64,000 nt of DNA from Planctomycetota bacterium (GTDB lineage: Bacteria > Planctomycetota > OFTM77): positions 62,001-126,000 of the forward strand of contig JAJDCO010000087.1 of NCBI GenBank assembly GCA_029260795.1, given 5' to 3'. How positions within the stretch are numbered: the stretch's first letter is position 1; the number at the start of each line of letters is the position of its first letter. Both the position numbers and the translations under genes were made by a program. Below the pieces are notes generated by a model. The model did no database searches, was not told where the DNA came from, and worked only from the letters and a program-made list of their open reading frames with translations. This document shows positions 26,597 to 33,942 of the stretch, in pieces.

Positions 26597-29500
26597 ATGG
26601 ATCCGGAGCCCCATGACCGCCTCGCCAATGCGTTTCGCCTGGTCAAGGAGTACGAGTCTCTCGATCCTCGGCCGACGGTGGACGAGTTCCTCGAAACGCA
26701 CGCAAGCCTCGCGGATCTGATTCGCCCTCTGATTGCCGCGGAGCGCGTAGACGAACCGGAGCCAGCGCGCGTCTCAGGTGAGGCCGTGTTCTTCGGCCCC
26801 TACCAGGTGATCGAGACCCTGGGCGAGGGCTCCTTCGGTGTGGTCTACCGGGCGCTCCAGCGCGAGCCGCTGCGGCGAGAGGTGGCTCTCAAGGTCCTCA
26901 AGCCGGGAATGGAGACCCAGGAGATCATCGCGCGCTTCGATGCCGAGCGTCACGCGCTGGCGTTGATGAATCATCCGAGCATTGCGCGCGTGATCGATGC
27001 CGGCGAGACGGACACGGGGCAATCCTACTTCGTGATGGAGCTGGTGCACGGTCGTCCGCTGACTCAGTTCTGCGACGAAGAGCGGTTGACGGTCGAGGAG
27101 CGGCTCGAGCTGTTCCGCCAGGTCTGCCTCGCGGTGGAGCACGCGCACCGAAAGGGCGTCGTGCACCGTGACCTCAAGCCGATGAACATCTTGGTGACGA
27201 CAGTCGAGGACCGCCCCGTTCCCAAGGTCATCGACTTCGGGATCGCCAAGGCGATCGGTCGCAAGCTCACCGACAAGACGCTGTTCACTCAGGCCCGACT
27301 GGTCCTCGGCACGCCCTCCTACATGTCCCCCGAGCAAGCTCGCCAAACCAATCTGGACATCGATCATCGAAGCGACATCTACGCGCTCGGCGTGCTGCTG
27401 TACGAGCTGCTCACCGGCGTGCTCCCGATCGCGTTCGGCGACGACACGACCGGGTGCGATCTCTATCGGCAGATCTGGGAGGTGGACCCGCCACGTCCCT
27501 CGCACCGACTGCGCAGCTCCGGGGGCGACGCCGCTCCCGATTGGCCCGCGCGGCTGCACAGCGACACACGGTCCCTGCACGATGCGATCCGGGGTGATCT
27601 CGACTGGGTCGTCATGAAGTGTCTCGAGAAGGATCGGACCCGGCGCTACCCGACCGCCAAGGATCTGGCCGCCGATCTGGCGCACATCCTCGCGAACGAG
27701 CCCGTCGTCGCGCGCCCTCCCAGCCTCGCCTATCGCCTCCGCAAGCTCGCCCGCCGCAACCGCCCGGCGTCCGTCGCCGCGACCGTGGTGCTGGTGCTCG
27801 TGATCGTCGGCAGCGTCCTGACGGCCGGTCTGCTGGATTGGGCGCAGACGGAGAAGCAGACCGAGACGGAGCGGGCGAGCGTTGCGGCGGAGGCTGAAGC
27901 GAGGGCCACCTTCCTCCTGGGTGTGCAAGAAGCGCGCGACGACGGCGCCCCCGAAGGAGAGCGCTGGGCACTCGAGGAGATCCTCGAGCGCTCGAAGTTC
28001 CCGCCCCATCCGGCGTTGATACGGGTCCTGACCAAGATGTATCGGGAGAACCCCTGTCTCGCCACGATCCGGCTCAGGGAAAGCAGCGGGATTGCCGTCC
28101 GCCCCGGTGAGTCTCTTCGCGTGCGGGTCCTCAGCCGAGAGGGGTTGTTCGATTGGAATCTCGAATCGCTGGCGCTCGAGCCGGTCGAGATGCCCGCGGG
28201 TGTTGCTGGCTCTGAGTCGTTTCAGCTGAGTGCGGACGGAGAGCTCCTCACCTGGTGGAGGGGAGACGAGATGACTGTGGGACGAGCCGGTGAGTCTGGC
28301 TCGATCCGAACCGAGAGGATTCCTTTCAAGAGTGGAACAAGCGGGGCGTTCGTCCGGGTCGATTCCGCTCATCGAGCTGCGGTGGTGCGGGACAGCGAGA
28401 CTGTCTGGCTGAGTCCGAACATCGAGTTTCAGCCTCTGACGCGCTTTGAAACGCCTCCCGTGGCGTTCCGCGTGGCGTTCTCGCCGTCGGGTGAGGCGAC
28501 CGTCGCGACCTTGGGTGATCGGGATGCCTTTGAGCTCTTGATCCGTCGGGAAGGCGAATGGTCTCCGTTGGCCAGCCTGCAAGAGCGAACCCCGTATTCT
28601 CCGGAGGTTGCGAGAAGCTCCCTCAAGTTCACCTGGATCGATGGTGATTCGGCACACATCTTTGGCTGGTTCGGGACGGAGTACGTGGAGATCTTGGCGA
28701 CCGACGCCGAAGAAGATGAGCAGCGGTCGCGGCTCGAACCGAGTCTGGGCGCCGGTCAGGTCCAGGCCTTGGCCAGCTCGGGCGACTTCCTGGCGGCCGC
28801 GAGCGAGGAAAGGCGAATCCAGGTTTGGAATCGATCCGGTTCCGGCATAGCCGGCTTTGATCAGCGAGCGGATTTCGGCGGCATCGAGAGGCCGGCCAAT
28901 CAGCTCGTCTTCAGTGAGGCGGAGCAAGAGCTCGTCAGCCATCACAAGGGACCGGGAAACGTGCGCGTTTGGGAGACCAAGTCGGGGCTCGACTACCAAC
29001 GCCTGTATTCTGAGAGCGAACGTCAGGGCCTGCTCGACCGCTACGGCGCTCGCTTCTCAATAAACGGTCTGGCCATCAACGAGCGATTCCTCGTTTCCAG
29101 CGGAGGAGACCACGGGAATGGCTTCCTGAGTGTTCAGCAGATGGACAGCACGGGGCGTCTGGCGACGGGGCGTCCGAAGACGGAGCTGAAAGAGCAGATT
29201 CTGCCTAAGGTGGTCGGCTCCGTGGCGTTCTCTCCCGACGGTGCCTGGCTCGCCGTCTCGGACTACGCGGGCACGATTCGGGTGCTCGAAACGGAGAGCT
29301 GGCGAGTGATCGCCGTGGAGCACTCAGAGTCGACGCAGACTGCGGAGAAGGTCGCGAGCCTGTGCTGGCACCCGAGCCGCCCACTTCTGCTCGGCGGCAG
29401 CTCTCAGGGGGATCTCTTGGCCTGGGACATCCCCACCGGAGGCGATGCGACGCTCCACCGCCGCCGAGTGCCGATGCATGAGGGCCGAGTGTCGGGTGTC

Positions 29501-30100
29501 GCGGTGCATCCCAACGCTCAATGGATCGCATCGACCGATCCTTCCGAGAGTGGAAAGCTCGTCGTCTGGAAGTGTCTCGACACGGGACCGGGCGACGTGC
29601 TTTGGGAAGAGAAGGTGCCCCAGGTGCGCGCTCCGCGCTTCCTGGACGATCGCTGGCTCGCCGTCGGCTCGTACGATCGGCTGATACTCTTCAATGTCGA
29701 GACCCGTCAAAAGGTCGTGACCGACCCTCGCCATAAAGGCGAGGTCTACTCGCTGGCCGTGGATCCGAAGACGGGCTTCCTCGCCAGTGGTGGAGAAGAC
29801 GGTCGAGTCTTGCTCTGGCAGGTCGAGGATGGTCGGATCGAGTTCCTCGAGACCTTGCGAGCTAAGGCTTCGAACGCCTCCTGCCTTGAGCTGGCTTTCA
29901 CGCCGAACGGCCGGTACCTCGCCGCTGGCTTCCAGAAGGGCGTCGAGAGCGGCATCTGGGACCTGCACTACTACGAGCGCCACATCGCCGGCAACCTGGC
30001 CGGGCTTCTAGGTGAGGAGCTCGGCGCCGGGCGAATGGCCGACGCCGATCCACGCGTGCACAAGGCGCGCGCGTGGATCGAGGAGAAGTGGAACCACTGA
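26597..30100 (+). CDS. Ser/Thr protein kinase with TM helix and WD40 propeller (kinase 2)
   Basis: A 1167-residue paralogue of kinases 1 and 3. The shared N-terminal helical segment (DPRPTVDEFLETHASLADLI) precedes the kinase domain: LGEGSFGVV, Lys-99, HRDLKPMN with Asp-192, DFG and MSPEQ, all intact. The TM helix is at about 389-413. WD40-type blades fill the C-terminal part (VAFSPDGAWLAVSDYAGTIR, FLASGGEDGRVLLWQV), ending in the conserved YYERHIAGNLAGLL tail. ATG 26597 is chosen by alignment with the paralogues. Unlike the other two, its 3' neighbour is not the sigma factor but a tandem repeat and a truncated LamG gene; sigma 2 lies 1.5 kb further on. Confidence 0.9.
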   Translation: MDPEPHDRLANAFRLVKEYESLDPRPTVDEFLETHASLADLIRPLIAAERVDEPEPARVSGEAVFFGPYQVIETLGEGSFGVVYRALQREPLRREVALKVLKPGMETQEIIARFDAERHALALMNHPSIARVIDAGETDTGQSYFVMELVHGRPLTQFCDEERLTVEERLELFRQVCLAVEHAHRKGVVHRDLKPMNILVTTVEDRPVPKVIDFGIAKAIGRKLTDKTLFTQARLVLGTPSYMSPEQARQTNLDIDHRSDIYALGVLLYELLTGVLPIAFGDDTTGCDLYRQIWEVDPPRPSHRLRSSGGDAAPDWPARLHSDTRSLHDAIRGDLDWVVMKCLEKDRTRRYPTAKDLAADLAHILANEPVVARPPSLAYRLRKLARRNRPASVAATVVLVLVIVGSVLTAGLLDWAQTEKQTETERASVAAEAEARATFLLGVQEARDDGAPEGERWALEEILERSKFPPHPALIRVLTKMYRENPCLATIRLRESSGIAVRPGESLRVRVLSREGLFDWNLESLALEPVEMPAGVAGSESFQLSADGELLTWWRGDEMTVGRAGESGSIRTERIPFKSGTSGAFVRVDSAHRAAVVRDSETVWLSPNIEFQPLTRFETPPVAFRVAFSPSGEATVATLGDRDAFELLIRREGEWSPLASLQERTPYSPEVARSSLKFTWIDGDSAHIFGWFGTEYVEILATDAEEDEQRSRLEPSLGAGQVQALASSGDFLAAASEERRIQVWNRSGSGIAGFDQRADFGGIERPANQLVFSEAEQELVSHHKGPGNVRVWETKSGLDYQRLYSESERQGLLDRYGARFSINGLAINERFLVSSGGDHGNGFLSVQQMDSTGRLATGRPKTELKEQILPKVVGSVAFSPDGAWLAVSDYAGTIRVLETESWRVIAVEHSESTQTAEKVASLCWHPSRPLLLGGSSQGDLLAWDIPTGGDATLHRRRVPMHEGRVSGVAVHPNAQWIASTDPSESGKLVVWKCLDTGPGDVLWEEKVPQVRAPRFLDDRWLAVGSYDRLILFNVETRQKVVTDPRHKGEVYSLAVDPKTGFLASGGEDGRVLLWQVEDGRIEFLETLRAKASNASCLELAFTPNGRYLAAGFQKGVESGIWDLHYYERHIAGNLAGLLGEELGAGRMADADPRVHKARAWIEEKWNH

Positions 30101-30138
30101 GAACCCGGAGCGGAGCTCGTTCGCCATCGGGCGTTTCA

Positions 30139-30382
30139 TTCCGGAGTGCGGTCGCGAGCACCGCGAGCTGCCGCGGCGAAGTGCGGTAGCAAGGTCACGA
30201 GATTCCGCCGTGGAGTGCGAACGAGATTCCGCCGGCGGACAACTTCTTCCGGAGTGCGGCCGCGAGCACCGCGAGCTGCCGCTGTGGAGTGCGGTAGCAA
30301 GGTAGCGAGATTCCGCTGGCGGACAGCTTCTTCCGGAGTGCGGCCGCGAGCACCGCGAGCTGCCGCTGTGGAGTGCGGTAGT
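30139..30382. repeat. Tandem repeat between kinase 2 and truncated LamG gene
   Basis: Three copies of a unit starting TTCCGGAGTGCGG at 30139, 30247 and 30331 (spacings 108 and 84 bases). Each continues CGCGAGCACCGCGAGCTGCC and most end with GGAGTGCGGTAG. Copies 2 and 3 are almost identical, so the array is recent. Hairpins (GCGAGCACCGCGAGC) may form inside each unit. The array ends just before a TGA at 30382 that closes the frame of the truncated LamG gene. Confidence 0.75.
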
Positions 30383-30384
30383 GA

Positions 30385-31146
30385 TCCTCCCCCGTCCTCG
30401 AGGACACCATGACCTCCTGCCCGCGTCCTCCGGGCGCCGTCGCCTGGTGGTCGTTCGACGACCACGTTTGGCCGGATAAGAATGTCGTGGCCAACCGGCT
30501 CAACTCTGGCGCGAATGGAAAGAGGAAGTCGGCCAAGGGAGCCCCCCTTCCCCCAACCGTGGAAGGCGTCGTTCGAACCGCCATCGGTTCCAAGGACGGC
30601 AACGATTGGGTCGAAGTGCCCGATCACGAGAGTATCGACTTCGGTACCGACAGCCTGACGATCGAGGGTTGGATTCGCGCCCGAGAAGATGAATTGGGAG
30701 TCCAGCCCTTCATCGAGAAGCGTGGTCAGCATCCCATTTCGGGCGCGGACAGTGGCTACCATGCTTATCTCCACGACGGACGCCTGTGCTTCCAGACAGT
30801 GGCCGCTGGAGTCCCCAAGAACTTGGAATCCCAACTGATGATCGCGGACGAGGAGTGGCATCATTTCGCGATCGTCTTCGACCAGAGTTCCGGGAACGTG
30901 ACCTTCTACAATGATGGAGTGTCTGAGCTTCTCACCGGCGCCGTGACCGGAGACCTCGACAACATCGCCCCTCTCTTTCTCCTTCGCCACCGACCCACGG
31001 CCACGAACGGACTGAACGGCGAGCTCACGTTCTATCGGAGAGCCCTGCTCGATACGGAAATCCAGGACATCTTCAACGCCGGTTGTGCGGGCAAGGGCCT
31101 TCCCGGGCTGACGGGGACGTACCAACTGACCAAGTGCTACTCGTGA
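30385..31146 (+). pseudogene. 5'-truncated duplicate of the LamG secreted protein gene
   Basis: The first ATG is at 30409 and the frame then runs 245 residues. From VLEDTM-SCP onward it aligns with residues about 413-670 of the 24201 protein (VAWWSFDDH, WVEVPDHESIDFGTDSLTIE, EWHHFAIVF, YRRALL), including residues encoded upstream of the ATG at 30409. A TGA at 30382 then ends the match. The signal peptide and whole propeller half are missing. It is therefore probably a remnant of a duplicated gene, though a cytoplasmic LamG product cannot be excluded since the frame is intact. There is no convincing ribosome-binding site. The hairpin at 31156 follows, as expected of a 3' end. Confidence 0.7.
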
Positions 31147-31155
31147 ACGCTCACA

Positions 31156-31178
31156 GGAGCCCGTGGGGAGCGGGCTCC
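31156..31178 (+). terminator. Hairpin terminator after LamG remnant
   Basis: GGAGCCCG and CGGGCTCC form an 8-bp stem with a 7-base loop, 10 bases past the stop. Confidence 0.55.
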
Positions 31179-31202
31179 ATCACTCTCACGAGCCGAGTGC
31201 TG

Positions 31203-31260
31203 CTTTCGGGTGGCACGCGGCTTTCTTCTTGGTTGGGAGAGCGATCGAAGCTCGATTCCG
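31203..31260 (+). promoter_or_regulatory. Orphan kinase leader, copy D
   Basis: Contains TTTCGGGTGGCACGCGGCTT then CTTGGTTGGGAGAGCGATCG, matching the leader of kinase 2 over about 55 bases. No kinase follows. It sits after the LamG remnant just as copy B sits after the full LamG gene, so it probably marks a lost kinase gene. Confidence 0.6.
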
Positions 31261-31601
31261 CTGACTCCGAAGCTCGCCCGGATCTCGGTGCGATCGTTAG
31301 CACCGCGTCCGAGGATGTCGCCCCTTCAGGGCGCCGCCCTGCGTTCGCCTCATCCAGGGCCATGAGATCTCCGGCACTTCGGGCCTCGCGTTCGCCAGCA
31401 GGAATGCTTCGGGCGAATCGGTCGCCCTGCTCACCGCGGCCGGGGTCGCATTATCGCACCGCAGGCTCCCTTGGTGGTTCGCTGCGCCGCGGCCTGTTCC
31501 GTCGCGCTCGATTGGCTGCGGGCGCAATTGCGCTGCGGAAGGTCCCGTTGCTCTCAAACCGCGGCAGCTCGCCGGGAACTGCATCCACCGTAGCCGCAAG
31601 C
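31261..31601. other. Intergenic region downstream of orphan leader
   Basis: About 340 bases with no convincing gene or kinase remnant. It has repeat-like GC-rich pieces such as CCCCTTCAGGGCGCCGCCC near 31321. It separates the orphan leader from the 3' end of sigma 2. Confidence 0.4.
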
Positions 31602-32192
31602 TCAATCGAGCTCGTAGAGGGAGCGCAGCGTCTCGACGATCGGGCGGAGCTTGACCAGGCAGCGGGACTTCGCGACGTAGACCTGCTCGACGGTCATCTC
31701 GAGCGAGCGCGCGATGTCTTCGGCGGTCTCGCCTTTGACCGCGAACCGCTCGAAGGCGTCGACGGTGCGGGCGTCGGTCCGCGTCGTGCGCAGCTCTTCG
31801 ATGGCGCGACGCAGGATCTCGGCTTCGCAGGCTCGCTCCCACATCGTCGAGACGACCGGCTCTTCGGCCAGCTCCTGGACGATCGAGTCTCCTCTCCAAC
31901 CGGCCTGCTTCTGGCGTGTGCGAAAGGCCTCGTTGAGGCAGCGGCGGGCGATGCCGAACATCCACGTCTTGAGCTTGGCGCGCTCGGGGTCGAAGCGCGT
32001 GGCGTTCTGAGCCAGCCGAATCAGCGTCTCTTGGGCGAGGTCCTCGGCACCATCGGCTTGCAGTCCGGCTCGGCGACCCAAGCCTTCCAAGATCGGTCGG
32101 TAGCGCTCATCGATCTGCCGGAAGCTCTCGGGGCGACCGCTCGCCACGAAGTCGAGCAAGAGGAGAGATGTGGTGTCGGCGGGCGATGGCAT
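31602..32192 (-). CDS. ECF RNA polymerase sigma factor (sigma 2)
   Basis: A 196-residue ECF sigma factor aligning end to end with sigma 1 and sigma 3. Region 2.2 reads DGAEDLAQETLIRLAQ, followed by LKTWMFGIARRCLNEAFRTR; region 4 carries IARSLEMTVEQVYVAKSRCL. The C-terminus LRPIVETLRSLYELD is nearly identical to that of sigma 1. Start at ATG 32192 (MPSPADTTSLLLLDF) matches the paralogue starts. It is divergent from the secreted protein gene at 32489 and converges on the LamG remnant. No anti-sigma gene is visible. Confidence 0.9.
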   Translation of the reverse strand: MPSPADTTSLLLLDFVASGRPESFRQIDERYRPILEGLGRRAGLQADGAEDLAQETLIRLAQNATRFDPERAKLKTWMFGIARRCLNEAFRTRQKQAGWRGDSIVQELAEEPVVSTMWERACEAEILRRAIEELRTTRTDARTVDAFERFAVKGETAEDIARSLEMTVEQVYVAKSRCLVKLRPIVETLRSLYELD

Positions 32193-32488
32193 CTCGACTT
32201 GGAGACCCTTCGGTGTGGGTGAGCCGCCTCTTGATCATCGGCGCGGAGCAAGGGGGGCGAGACCTCGGGCGCGGTTTGGAACGGCACGCAGAGTGTCAGA
32301 GTTCGGCACCGCACGCAACGCGAGGTCTCCGCTCGGGCTCGAGGGGAGAGGGGATTGGTGTGCCAGGGCGGAGGCTTTGGCAGTTTTCGGCCCTCGAAGA
32401 AACAATTCGGATTGAAGTGTAAGGATCGTCCCGGTGGCGCGAATACGCAGCAGTCAGACAATCAAACCTTCATTGGGAGATCAGAATC

Positions 32489-33670
32489 ATGAAACGCTTC
32501 ACCACGGCACTGCTGCTGTCCCTCGCCTTTCCTCTCGCGTCCGCTTCCGCTCAAACGATCGTGTTCCGCTCGGGCAACGGGAGCGTGGGGGATCCCGATA
32601 GCCGCATCACGTTCCTGGCCGGTGCGTCCGAGTCGGAGCTCCGTTCGAGTGCCTTCGTGGCGCAGGACTTCTCGGACGCCGAGAACGGCCCGGCCGCGAC
32701 GATCGTGACGGAGTACGCCGGATGGCTGCCGAGCATCACGGACTCGAAGGCGCGTTGGGTCGCCGTCGACACCAACCGCACCCCAAAGTCGGCGCTCTAC
32801 GCCATCAAGTTCCACGTCGACAATGTTTGCTGGGAAGCGGCATCGCTCCAGTTCTCGTTCGCGACCGACGACCAGCTCGGGGACCTGTCGGGAGGATCGA
32901 ACGAGCTCGGCCTCTTTCTCAACGAGCAGCCCTTGGCCGGCTCGAACGGTGGCAGCTTCAACACCGAAACGACTCTGGGCGTCTACGACGTCACGGGGCT
33001 TCTTCAGCCCGGTGAGAACACGCTCTACTTCTACAATCGGGACAAGGCACGCGTCGTGAGCGGTGTCATCTTCAGTGGTCGCGTTCAGATCACTCCGATG
33101 GCGCCGGTCTACCTGACCGATCAGTTGACCTCGAACCGCTTCAATGGTCTGCCGAACAACACGCTTCAGCTGACGGCGACCTACGACGGCGTTTCGGGTG
33201 GCCAGCTCCTCGAGATCGAGTTTCGCCATGTGCCGTCCGGCCAGAAGACCTGGGTCGTCATGCCGGCTCTGTTCGACCGCAGCACTCGCATCAACACCTT
33301 CGAGTTCGACATCTGTGACTGGGTGCCGACCTGCCGCTGCCGGATCAGTGGCGTCGTCCCCAACGGCGGCCTCGACGGCATCGCGTTCGGCATGTTCTGG
33401 AAGGACAAGGACGGCAACTACGACCTGCTCAAGAGTCGTGCGAATGCTCCGGCGAGCTTTGCGGCCTTCGAGGGTGCCTGGCCGATCAGTTACAGCTCTG
33501 CCACCTTCGACTTCCTGACGCCGCAGCTCGCGGTCTGTCCGAATGGCGGCTGCCGCGATCAGGCGCGAGCCATGCTCTACGGGTCCGAGGTGATGGGAAA
33601 TGGCGTCCACCTGATCTGCTGCGCGCGTGGAGGCAATCTCCCGAAGGAGAGTGATCCGAGACTCAAATGA
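32489..33670 (+). CDS. Secreted protein of unknown function, paralogue of 11600-12760
   Basis: A 393-residue exported protein with a signal peptide ending ASASAQ. It shares with the 11600 protein the segments TIVFRSGNG, AFVAQDFSDA, KSALYAIKFHV, QPGEN, GVIFSGRVQITPM, INTFEFDICDWVP, CRCRISGVVPNGG and QAR-MLYGSEV, in the same order, and has the same Cys pattern. It differs most at the C-terminus, which is extended (LPKESDPRLK). GGGAGATCAGAATC precedes the ATG, and the 5' untranslated sequence resembles that of the paralogue. A terminator and then leader C and kinase 3 follow. Function unknown; a beta-rich extracellular protein is the safest description. Confidence 0.8.
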   Translation: MKRFTTALLLSLAFPLASASAQTIVFRSGNGSVGDPDSRITFLAGASESELRSSAFVAQDFSDAENGPAATIVTEYAGWLPSITDSKARWVAVDTNRTPKSALYAIKFHVDNVCWEAASLQFSFATDDQLGDLSGGSNELGLFLNEQPLAGSNGGSFNTETTLGVYDVTGLLQPGENTLYFYNRDKARVVSGVIFSGRVQITPMAPVYLTDQLTSNRFNGLPNNTLQLTATYDGVSGGQLLEIEFRHVPSGQKTWVVMPALFDRSTRINTFEFDICDWVPTCRCRISGVVPNGGLDGIAFGMFWKDKDGNYDLLKSRANAPASFAAFEGAWPISYSSATFDFLTPQLAVCPNGGCRDQARAMLYGSEVMGNGVHLICCARGGNLPKESDPRLK

Positions 33671-33689
33671 GTCGGGCGACGATGACCAC

Positions 33690-33724
33690 GACGGGAGGTC
33701 TCTCCGAGCGGAGACCCTCCCGTC
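33690..33724 (+). terminator. Hairpin terminator after the 32489 gene
   Basis: GACGGGAGGTCTC pairs with GAGACCCTCCCGTC with a single bulge and an 8-base loop, 20 bases past the stop. Confidence 0.65.
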
Positions 33725-33758
33725 CGGTTCCGGCGACCTCCGCCAACCGCCGCGTGCC

Positions 33759-33925
33759 ACCCTCGGGTCGCACGCGGCTTTCTTTGATGGTTGGCGCCAG
33801 CGTGAATTCGTTGCGGCCACGGGCGCGAAGCCTCTCGCACCCCCGAGCATTGACCTGGGGATTCGTCGCGCCGATGCTGGTGACCTGTACCAGTCGATAG
33901 TCCCCGGGCCCACGGCGGGGCCGCG
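33759..33925 (+). promoter_or_regulatory. Conserved kinase leader, copy C
   Basis: Contains CCCTCGGGTCGCACGCGGCT then TTCTTTGATGGTTGG, the same blocks as copies A, B and D. A CCCCGGGCCCACGGCGGGGC hairpin at 33903-33922 matches the one before kinase 2, 20 bases before the ATG of kinase 3, and could affect translation initiation. Confidence 0.55.
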
Positions 33926-33942
33926 CAGCAAAGAGGTCCCTC

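Noticed and set aside
26774..28999. A 741-codon open frame on the minus strand inside kinase 2
   Set aside because: It lies fully antisense to a kinase with intact motifs and has no recognisable domain. Long antisense frames are expected at this GC content.
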